Assembly (NCBI GenBank): GCA_947176435.1
Contig: CAMWQH010000044.1
Coordinates: 1-5,707 of the forward strand
Direction of reading: 5' to 3'
From: an uncultured Mycoplasmataceae bacterium
GTDB lineage: Bacteria > Bacillota_I > Bacilli_A > Mycoplasmatales > Mycoplasmoidaceae
DNA length: 5,707 nucleotides
Positions 1-5,707 of this stretch are shown piece after piece. The translations under genes were made by a program, and so were the position numbers. The notes beneath the pieces were generated by a model that saw only the letters and a program-made list of their open reading frames with translations, had not been told where the DNA came from and did no database searches. Within the stretch, counting starts at the first letter, position 1; each line of letters starts with the position of its first letter.

Positions 1-351
1 TATTAAGGCAACTAAAAAAGTTAATAAAAATATTCAGTTTGTTTTATCGTGAATGTTATTAAAAAAATATTTGTAATTTATTCCATATCAAACCAAACAC
101 AATAGTTGAGAAATTCCTATAAAATAATAAAAATAAATTATTTTAGCATGCATCAAATACATGAACATGAATACTAGTTGGTATATTCCAAAAAAGAATA
201 GTATTCCTGTGAAATAAGCAAAATATTTATTAACACAAATACTAGATTTTTTTAATAAATTGCCAATACAAAATCCGTTTAAACAAAAGAAAAACGGAAT
301 CATGAAAACAGCAAAATAGACCATATTAAATATTATATTTAATATGGTCAT
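1..351 (-). CDS. Multi-pass membrane protein, N-terminal part (3' end outside window)
   Basis: The frame is open from an ATG at 349-351 to the left edge of the window (117 codons), reading TGA at 88-90 and 34-36 as Trp. The product is strongly hydrophobic and rich in Phe, Tyr, Ile and Leu. I see three membrane segments, at about residues 8-30, 44-67 and 70-90, and the start of a fourth at 106-117, with Lys-containing connectors such as NLLKKS. I recognise no catalytic or transporter motif. The layout loosely recalls large polytopic mycoplasma membrane proteins of unknown function, but that is only an impression. The start is uncertain: Met1 (349-351) would overlap the dxs-like gene by 13 nt, Met10 (322-324) lies in the hairpin arm, and Met17 (301-303) lies just past it. 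None has a clear Shine-Dalgarno sequence. The gene probably follows the dxs-like gene in the same transcription unit unless the hairpin stops transcription. Confidence 0.72.
319..349 (-). terminator. Perfect 14-bp hairpin over the dxs-like stop codon; possible terminator or translation control
   Basis: Bases 319-332 pair perfectly with 336-349 around a 3-nt loop (333-335). The outer pairs are GACC/GGTC and the inner pairs are all A-T. The dxs-like stop codon (339-341) and two candidate starts of the downstream membrane gene lie in or at the edge of the stem. On the minus strand the stem is followed by TATTTTGC, a poor U tract, so it may be a weak terminator, an mRNA-stabilising 3' structure, or a structure masking the next ribosome-binding region. 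The pairing is seen directly; the role is inferred. Confidence 0.45.
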
Positions 352-2105
352 TTCAATATATATTTTCTAATATCTTGAATGATTAATTCCGGTTTTAAAT
401 GATTTGCTTTTAAAACTTTTTCTAAATCAAAACGATCTAAGAATTCTTTTTTCAAACCATAGTTCAATACTTTAATATTTGTTTTACCAAAATATCTAGT
501 TATTTTTTCACCATATCCACCATCTAATACACCATCTTCGATTGTAATTATTAATTTGTGGTCTTTTTTAAGAGAGTCTAGTGTTTTGACGTCATAACCA
601 GTTAAAAAATATGGATTAATAAGAGTTAATTTATCTTTAAATTTGTTTTTATATAAAGCCACTGTTTCTTTAGCCAATTGATACATACTACCAACACCAA
701 TAATTGCTACCTTAGAACCCTTTTGAATGATTTCATATTGGTTTGTTTTACTAAAATCTTTAATACATTTTTTTCTTGAAGAAACAATAGGACCACCTGG
801 AGCTCTCACAATAACAGGGTGTTGTTTTTGATTAACCGCATAATCTAAAGCACATAAAAATTCTTGTTTAGTACTTGGAGCGATATAAACTAAATTAGGA
901 ATATTACATAATAACGGAATATCAAAAAAACCTAAATGAGTCATATCTCTTAGTGAATAAACTCCATTAAACATGCATGCAATTGCAACAGGAGCGTTAT
1001 TAAGACAAATATCTTGAGATATTTGATCATATGCTCTTTGAATAAAAGTTGAATTTATTGTCCAAAGGGGCTTTGCACCGTTTACAGCTGCTCCACCAGC
1101 AACAGCTGCAGCAGTCTGTTCAGCAATACCAACATCAATAAATTGTTTACCAAGTTGTTCTCTTGCTCTTTTATCTAAACCAGCAGAACCAGGAGTTGCA
1201 CTTGTAATTACCAAAAAATCCTTATCTTTCTTTGCTTTAGTTAAAATGTAATTTTTAACTATTGATGAATATGTTTCTGAAACCTTATTAGCTAATTCAC
1301 CGGTTTTGGGATTAAAAGGCATTTTATAATGTCATGGTTCTTTATCTTTTTCAGCATAAAGTAAACCCTTCCCTTTTATTGTACATATGTGTACAACAAT
1401 AGGTTTTTGTGATTTGCTTGCTTTTCTAAAAGCATTTATAAGATCATTAATGTCGTTACCTTTTTTCACAAAAAGGTATTCATATCCCATCGATTTAAAA
1501 ATATTATTTACTGACTTACCATTTGTATTTCTTAAAATTTTTAAACTATTGTATAAACCACCATGATCTTCGGCCATACACATATTGTTGTCATTCAAAA
1601 TAACAACAAATTTGCTTTTTAATTCGTTGATTGCACTTAATCCTTCTAACGCTTCTCCACCAGATAAAGAACCATCACCAATAAATGCAATAACGTTATA
1701 TTTTTGTTTTTTTAAATCTCTTGCTTTAGCGACACCAATTGCTAAACTAATAGAAGTTGATGTGTGCCCAATAGCAAACATATCATACTTACTTTCATAC
1801 GGATTTGTATAACCTGAAACTTTATTAAAATCTTTTTCGTTCAAAAATCCAAATGCTCTTCCTGTTAATAATTTATGAGGATATGATTGATGCGAAACAT
1901 CAAAAATAATTTTATCTGTTGGACAATCAAAAACATAATGTAAAGCAATGGTTGCTTCTACAGAACCAAAATTAGGACCTACATGTCCTCCAATTTTACT
2001 CACTCTATTTAATAATGCTGCCCGCATCTCAGTAGCAAGTTTTGGTAATTTATTTAATGGAATTTTTTTAACGTCTTTTGGTGTCTTTATTTTTTCTAAC
2101 ATCAT
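339..2105 (-). CDS. DXS-family (1-deoxy-D-xylulose-5-phosphate synthase-like) thiamine diphosphate enzyme
   Basis: Reading TGA at 1332-1334 and 348-350 as Trp gives one 588-residue protein ending at TAA 339-341; true DXS is usually about 620 residues. The N-terminal ThDP domain has GGH (H41), the DVSHQSYPHK block at 69-78, GHTSTSIS (H114), and the ThDP/Mg motif G143-D-G to N171-D-N. The central W258-H259 and PFNPKTG lead into the pyrimidine domain: DVGIAEQT (E329), STFIQRAYDQ (R357), THLGFFD (H390) and VRAPGG. DXS condenses pyruvate with glyceraldehyde-3-phosphate to give DXP for isoprenoid, thiamine or pyridoxal synthesis. Several pocket residues differ from the E. coli enzyme as I remember it: AEQH is AEQT, Tyr392 aligns with N351, Arg420 with F379 and Asp427 with R386. 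The family is certain but the substrate is not, so I give no symbol. The MEDH-like stretch AEDHGGLY after NDN resembles short DXS-like paralogues of Firmicutes. The start is ATGATG, with the first ATG taken; there is no Shine-Dalgarno, and a -10 box lies 8 nt upstream. No other MEP-pathway gene is in the window. Confidence 0.93.
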
Positions 2106-2113
2106 ACTTATTA

Positions 2114-2119
2114 ATTATA
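2114..2119 (-). promoter_or_regulatory. -10 box (TATAAT) of the dxs-like gene
   Basis: The minus strand reads a perfect TATAAT, 8 nt before the first ATG of the dxs-like gene and just past the terminator of the preceding gene. No convincing -35 box is visible. A normal -10 to start-site distance would put the transcript start at or within 2-3 nt of the ATG, giving a leaderless or nearly leaderless mRNA. Confidence 0.5.
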
Positions 2120-2134
2120 AAGTTTAGATAACAA

Positions 2135-2159
2135 AAAAATAGCATATAGTGCTATTTTT
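2135..2159 (-). terminator. Intrinsic terminator of the glycerophosphodiesterase gene
   Basis: A perfect 10-bp stem (2135-2144 with 2150-2159) has a 5-nt loop and a GC-containing core (AGCA/TGCT). On the minus strand a run of seven T follows the core (2139-2133). It lies 19 nt after the stop codon at 2179-2181, ending that transcript before the dxs-like gene. T residues on the other side would let it work on the plus strand as well. Confidence 0.85.
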
Positions 2160-2178
2160 ATTCTTTGTTTATCTAATA

Positions 2179-3117
2179 TTAAAGAATTCAATCTGTTGTG
2201 ATGTAATCAACACCTAATGAATCTAATATTTTAGCACGATCTAATGTGTTAACTGTTCATACATTAACTTCAAGATTTTTACTATGGAAGTAGTTAACGA
2301 AATCAGCATTAATGTATGCCCCTCAATCAAGAGTAGATGGAGATAGTGCATCACCAACATCGATGTTTCATCCCTGATCGGCAATTCATTTTCATGACCC
2401 TCATGCCTTTTTACCGTCCGTCGTATCGGTGTTAAGGCTTGGATCAAATAATTGTTGCATTTTTGCTTTTGGTAAATTAAAATTTCCACTACCAATGTGA
2501 TCAAGTAAATCGTTGTCAAATGAAATTAAAATATAATTTCCATCTTTTACAACTCTGTTTACTACTTCACTTAATTTATTAATAGCTTGATCTGTTCAAA
2601 TTCCTGTGTCTGCTGTAGATCCTCATTTAATAGTATCTTTCAATTCTATAACAGCTGTTTTTTTATATTTTACACAAACATCCAAATATTGTTCTAGTGT
2701 TGGTAATTTATAATTCTTAGTTTCAGAATTGTGATTAAAAGACCCAGGGTTTTCTCTTGGATAGTTTGCTGAAGGATGCAAAGTATAGCTTTCTGCTATA
2801 TTTTTTGTAACTGTTGTTACACTTGCTAATGGGTCTTGATAAAATGGACATTCATCATGCACAACATATAATTCATCTGCTGTCGCATTTGGCCAAACAT
2901 CACATTCAATTGCTGAATAGTAATTTGATTTGCCGGCAGCTTCAAATGAACCAATTGTATTTTCAAATACATTTGCATTTGAAGGACAACCTCTATGTCC
3001 TACTACTTTTGCTTTGAAATTTGTATATGAACTACAACTTGTTGCGTTCATTGACACATAAGCACATAATCCTACAGCTCCTAATGTTGATAAAAGTATT
3101 TTGTAAGTCTTTCTCAT
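2179..3117 (-). CDS. glpQ: Glycerophosphodiester phosphodiesterase, probable surface lipoprotein (GlpQ family)
   Basis: Nine TGA codons read as Trp give one 312-residue protein ending at TAA 2179-2181; Trp75 is the only TGG. The enzyme hydrolyses deacylated phospholipids such as glycerophosphocholine to glycerol-3-phosphate and an alcohol. The family signature is complete: H41-R-G, F51-E-N-T, E71-x-D73, VVH87-D88, E158-L-K160, ISFD (to D201) and, near the C-terminus, VNVWTVNT. The N-terminus (MRKTYK, then a hydrophobic stretch to about residue 23) is an export signal. C28 in ATSC is the likely lipidated cysteine, although the lipobox is not classical, so the enzyme probably acts on the outer face of the membrane. 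The start is firm: GAGGA (3124-3128) lies 6 nt upstream of the ATG. The gene is a single unit with its own promoter and terminator. In Mycoplasma pneumoniae, GlpQ feeds glycerol-3-phosphate oxidation, hydrogen peroxide formation and cytotoxicity; a similar role here is inference. I do not know whether this lipoprotein is the orthologue of that cytosolic GlpQ, so the symbol denotes the family. Confidence 0.94.
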
Positions 3118-3123
3118 ATTTTT

Positions 3124-3128
3124 TCCTC
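3124..3128 (-). promoter_or_regulatory. Shine-Dalgarno sequence of the glycerophosphodiesterase gene
   Basis: The minus strand reads GAGGA, 6 nt before the ATG at 3115-3117. It is the strongest ribosome-binding site in the window and fixes this start. The other genes here have weak sites or none. Confidence 0.8.
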
Positions 3129-3141
3129 GTTTATACTTTTA

Positions 3142-3150
3142 TTTATAACA
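3142..3150 (-). promoter_or_regulatory. Extended -10 promoter of the glycerophosphodiesterase gene
   Basis: The minus strand reads TGTTATAAA, matching the extended -10 form TGnTATAAT with one mismatch. It sits between the tRNA terminator and the Shine-Dalgarno sequence and would give a leader of about 18 nt. The -35 region is only T-rich. Sequence match only. Confidence 0.45.
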
Positions 3151-3181
3151 ATTTTCTCAATACAAAAAACAGAAAATAAAA

Positions 3182-3206
3182 AGTATTAATGATATACATT
3201 AATACT
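3182..3206 (-). terminator. Terminator of the ptsI-tRNA-Gly unit
   Basis: A perfect 10-bp stem (3182-3191 with 3197-3206) has a 5-nt loop. On the minus strand it is followed by TTTTATTTT (the stretch below 3182). It lies 21 nt past the CCA end of the tRNA and before the promoter of the next gene. The stem has only two G-C pairs, as expected in so AT-rich a genome. Confidence 0.75.
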
Positions 3207-3227
3207 AATTTTTCTTTTTTATTTTAA

Positions 3228-3301
3228 TGGAGCAGATGACGAGAATCGAACTCGCGTTTTGACCTTGGCAAGGTCACATTCTACCATTGAACTACATCTG
3301 C
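3228..3301 (-). tRNA. tRNA-Gly (anticodon GCC)
   Basis: The 74-nt gene folds as a full cloverleaf. The 7-bp acceptor stem is GCAGATG with CATCTGC. The D arm contains TAGTTCAATGGTAGAA. The anticodon stem TGACC/GGTCA encloses loop TTGCCAA, with anticodon GCC at 3269-3267. The T arm GCGAG-TTCGATT-CTCGT contains one G-T pair. The discriminator base is T and CCA is encoded (3230-3228). It reads GGC and GGU glycine codons. It lies 21 nt after the ptsI stop with no terminator between, so it is probably processed from the ptsI transcript. A TAATAT at 3316-3311 could be a separate -10 box, but I see no matching -35. Confidence 0.97.
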
Positions 3302-3322
3302 ACAAGTAAGATATTATTAATT

Positions 3323-5044
3323 TTATAATAATTTCTTAGATTGTAAGAACTTTGTTACTAATTTGTTAACTTCATCAATTGTTTGTAAGTTCAAAGCCTT
3401 TTGTGCTAATTTAGAACATTCAGCACTAGAAAGATTATTAATTATCTTTCTTGCTTGCGGAATACTTGTAGCACTCATCGAGAAAGCATCAAGTCCTAAA
3501 CCTAGTAATAGCGGAATAGACAATACATCTCCTGCCATCTCACCACACATACCTACTCAACGTTTCTGTGAATGTCCACCATTAATAGTAGAAGATATTA
3601 GTCTTAATAATGATGGATTATTTGGCTGGTATAAATATGAAACTTCTTTAGACATACGATCACATGCAAATGTGTATTGGTTTAAGTCATTTGTACCAAT
3701 AGAGAAGAAATCAGAATGAATTGCAAATCGATCTGCAAGAATTGCCGCAGAAGGGACTTCAACCATCATACCTAATTGAATATCATTAGATACTTTATGA
3801 CCTTCTTTCTTTAATTGTTTAAAACAATTCAAAGCGATTTGTTTTGCTTTCTTAAATTCATCGATTGTAGCAATCATTGGGAACATAATTGCTAATTTAC
3901 CATAAGCAGATGCTCTACCTAAAGCTCTTAATTGAGTTTTAAAAATCTTTGTTTTATTCAAACATAAACGGATTGCACGATAACCTAAGAAAGGATTCAT
4001 TTCTTGTGGAAATTCAAAGTAAGATAATTTCTTGTCACCACCAATATCAAGTGTTCTAATTACAACTAATTGGTTTTTACAAGTTGACAAAACTTCTTTG
4101 TATGCTTCAAATTGTTCATCTTCTGTTGGTCAATGATCATTTCCCATATATAAAAACTCACTACGGAATAGTCCTATACCTTCTGAACCATATTTTAAAG
4201 CTTGTTTTGTATCTTCTGGGTTTCCGACATTAGATTCAAGTAAAACCGTTTTACTATCTTTAGTTCTAGTTTTTAAATTAATATATTTCTTTAATTCAAT
4301 TTGATTTTTTTGGAATTTAGAAATTCTTTCTTGTCATTCTTTTTTGTTAGATGGATCGATTTCAACTTCACCTGATTTACCATCAATTGCAATATAGGAA
4401 TCATTCTTAACAATTTCTGAAACCGTCTTTAGTCCAAGTACTGCAGGAATTTCCATAGTTCTAGCCATAATTGCAGCATGAGATGTTCTACCACCAATAT
4501 CTGCAATAAATCCTTTTACAAATTCTTTATTTAATAAAGCAGTTTCACTTGGAGTCAAATCATGCGCAACAATAATAACTTCTTTATCAATACTTAAAAT
4601 ATCAGGTAACTCTACATTCAAAACATTACTTAAAACTCTGTTTTTTACATCTATTACATCTGCAGCTCTTTCTTTAAAGTATGCATCTTCCATTGCAGCA
4701 AATGTATCATGGTATTTATCAAATACAGTATTAACTACATATTCAGCACAAACTTTTTCATTTTTGATTGTTTGTTGAACTTCGTTTTTGATTTCAGGAT
4801 CATTTGCAATTTGAATATGCGCGTCAAAAATTTCTGCTTTTTCTTCTCCTAATTTTTTAGCAGCAATTTTTTTAACTTTTTCTAATTGAGAAACAGTTTT
4901 TGAAAGAGCGCTTTCAAATTTTGAAATTTCTAATTTAGAATTAGAAACACTTTTTTTAGATGTATTAAACTTTGGTGTTTTTAAAATGTATGCTTTTGCA
5001 TATGCAACACCAACACTTGCACCAGTACCTTTTAATTTTTTCAT
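3323..5044 (-). CDS. ptsI: Phosphoenolpyruvate-protein phosphotransferase, PTS Enzyme I
   Basis: Reading TGA at 4334-4336, 4130-4132 and 3557-3559 as Trp gives one 573-residue cytosolic protein ending at TAA 3323-3325, close to the 575 residues of E. coli Enzyme I. It takes phosphate from PEP onto a histidine and passes it to HPr, driving uptake of all PTS sugars. The N-terminal part holds the HPr-binding helices and the swivelling domain with [12 protein letters not shown]; its active H189 has the same number as in E. coli. The C-terminal PEP-binding barrel has [12 protein letters not shown] (R294), RTLDIGGDK (R330), [19 protein letters not shown] (E429), [11 protein letters not shown] (N452, D453), [12 protein letters not shown] and GMCGEMAGD with catalytic C500. 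No key residue is missing. The start codon agrees with the usual KGxGASxGxA beginning; a weak AAGG lies 11 nt upstream (5056-5059). HPr (ptsH) is not adjacent. The gene leads a short unit with tRNA-Gly and diverges from the nitroreductase gene. Confidence 0.98.
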
Positions 5045-5073
5045 ATAATATTGAACCTTATTAATATTTGTTA

Positions 5074-5079
5074 ATTATA
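5074..5079 (-). promoter_or_regulatory. -10 box (TATAAT) of ptsI
   Basis: The minus strand reads a perfect TATAAT, 29 nt before the ptsI ATG. It would give a leader of about 22 nt containing the AAGG at 5059-5056. No -35 consensus is visible. It overlaps the plus-strand TATAAT at 5078-5083 by two bases. Confidence 0.5.
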
Positions 5080-5083
5080 TAAT
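5078..5083 (+). promoter_or_regulatory. -10 box (TATAAT) of the nitroreductase gene
   Basis: A perfect TATAAT lies 19 nt before the ATG at 5103. A start site about 7 nt downstream would leave a leader of about 12 nt with no Shine-Dalgarno sequence. A second TATAAA at 5093-5098 is an alternative and would give a leaderless mRNA. TTGAAC at 5051-5056 is too far away for a normal -35 (21 nt). Confidence 0.42.
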
Positions 5084-5102
5084 ATTTATATATATAAATA
5101 TT
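5081..5102. repeat. Perfect 22-bp palindrome directly before the nitroreductase start codon
   Basis: Bases 5081-5102 equal their own reverse complement at every position and end right at the ATG at 5103. The palindrome is made only of A and T, so chance is a real possibility, but its placement between two divergent genes makes it a candidate operator for a dimeric regulator or a 5' hairpin. The symmetry is seen directly; the function is inferred. Confidence 0.4.
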
Positions 5103-5707
5103 ATGATAAAAGACCAGTTAAAAAGAACTTCAGTTAGAAACTATTTAGATAAAAAAATTGAAAAAACTAAAATTAATAAGATTAAACAAGTTATTAACTC
5201 TGCACCAACTGCAAAAAATTTCCAATGCTTTAGTGCAATTTTTATTACAAATAAATCAGTAAAAGAAAAACTTTCCGAAATTAATTGAAATCAAAAACAC
5301 ATAAAAAAAGCGCCACTTGTTATCTTGTTTTGTGCTGATATGAATAGGCTTGATATGTCTATTCCTAATAAAAAAGATCATTGTCTAGAAGAATACACAT
5401 GATCTGTTATTGATGCAACAATTGCTTCTGCGATGGCTATGGATTGTGCAAATGAACTAGGTCTTGGATGCTGTTATTTAGGTGGAATAAGATTTGAAGC
5501 AAACAAAATTAACAAACTTCTAGGATTAAGTGGATCAATTACTCCAGTAGTCGGTATGTGTGTAGGATATCCTGCAAAAATTAATCCAATACGTCCAAAA
5601 ATTAACAAGATTTATGACGAAAAATATTCATTAACAAAAGTAAAACAAGAAATGAATGAGTACGATAAAGTAATGAAGAAATATTATTTGAATACATTTA
5701 AAAAAGA
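5103..5707 (+). CDS. Nitroreductase family protein, NfsA/FRP-like flavoenzyme (3' end outside window)
   Basis: The frame stays open for 201 codons to the right edge, with TGA at 5286-5288 (W62) and 5400-5402 (W100) read as Trp. Relatives have about 240-250 residues, so perhaps 40-50 are missing. The protein is an FMN-dependent NAD(P)H oxidoreductase type that reduces nitro compounds, quinones or free flavin, in the cytosol. Visible marks are the N-terminal FMN-phosphate motif KRTSVRNY (R8, S10, R12), SAPTAKNFQCF at 33-43 matching the family's SAPSSxNxQ block, KKAPLVILFCADMNR at 68-82, GLGCCYLGGIR at 120-130 and TPVVGMCVGYP at 147-157. The last two favour the NfsA/NfrA/FRP branch over NfsB. 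The physiological substrate cannot be read from the sequence. The start ATG follows a perfect palindrome and lacks a Shine-Dalgarno. It is the only plus-strand gene here and diverges from ptsI across a 58-nt gap. Confidence 0.92.

Noticed and set aside
1585..1812. A plus-strand open frame antisense to the DXS-like gene
   Set aside because: It lies wholly inside a strongly conserved minus-strand gene, has no recognisable domain or ribosome-binding site, and is explained as a shadow frame.
2241..2519. A minus-strand frame overlapping the 3' half of the phosphodiesterase
   Set aside because: The correct frame, with UGA as Trp, continues the GDPD fold through this region and ends at 2179; this is an out-of-frame reading.
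2814..3017. A plus-strand open frame rich in His and Leu
   Set aside because: It is antisense to the N-terminal half of the phosphodiesterase; its composition follows from the coding of the opposite strand.
3363..3719. A 118-codon plus-strand open frame
   Set aside because: It is antisense to the conserved C-terminal part of Enzyme I; its sequence mirrors the ptsI codons and shows no family resemblance.
3554..4336. Apparent break-up of ptsI into several pieces, suggesting a pseudogene
   Set aside because: All breaks are TGA codons at Trp positions, the frame never shifts, and every active-site motif is present at the expected spacing.
1..5707. CRISPR array, insertion sequence or phage remnant
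   Set aside because: I saw no spaced direct repeats, transposase-like protein, terminal inverted repeats or integrase; the inverted repeats found fit terminators or promoter regions.

Overview
The window reads as part of a small AT-rich Mollicutes (mycoplasma-type) chromosome using genetic code 4, in which UGA encodes tryptophan. Every protein gene is interrupted by TGA under the standard code but becomes one full-length family member when TGA is read as Trp. I count 18 in-frame TGA codons across five genes, several inside conserved blocks such as the segment before the catalytic Cys of Enzyme I. The species cannot be named from the sequence alone.

Layout from left to right: (1) 1-351, minus strand: the N-terminal part of a multi-pass membrane protein that runs off the window. 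(2) 339-2105, minus: a complete 588-residue protein of the 1-deoxy-D-xylulose-5-phosphate synthase (DXS)/transketolase family. Its 3' end lies in a perfect hairpin and overlaps the possible start of the membrane protein. (3) 2135-2159: a bidirectional intrinsic terminator. (4) 2179-3117, minus: a secreted, probably lipid-anchored glycerophosphodiester phosphodiesterase with its own promoter and Shine-Dalgarno sequence. (5) 3182-3206: a terminator. (6) 3228-3301, minus: tRNA-Gly(GCC), only 21 nt after the next gene. (7) 3323-5044, minus: complete ptsI, Enzyme I of the phosphotransferase system. (8) 5045-5102: a very AT-rich divergent promoter region with a perfect palindrome. (9) 5103-5707, plus: an NfsA/FRP-like nitroreductase cut by the window end.

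The genes fit a fermentative parasite living on imported sugars and host phospholipid breakdown products. Enzyme I starts the PEP-driven phosphorelay for sugar uptake. The surface phosphodiesterase would release glycerol-3-phosphate, which could enter glycolysis as a triose phosphate. The DXS-like enzyme belongs to a family that joins pyruvate and glyceraldehyde-3-phosphate, although its substrate pocket departs from true DXS. The nitroreductase would be a flavin-dependent NAD(P)H oxidoreductase.

Most of the window is ordinary housekeeping and accessory metabolism. I found no CRISPR array, mobile element or evident new multi-gene system. The points most worth a second look are the altered active site of the DXS-like enzyme, the hairpin over the dxs/membrane-gene junction, the possibly leaderless dxs-like mRNA, and the compact divergent promoter beside ptsI.
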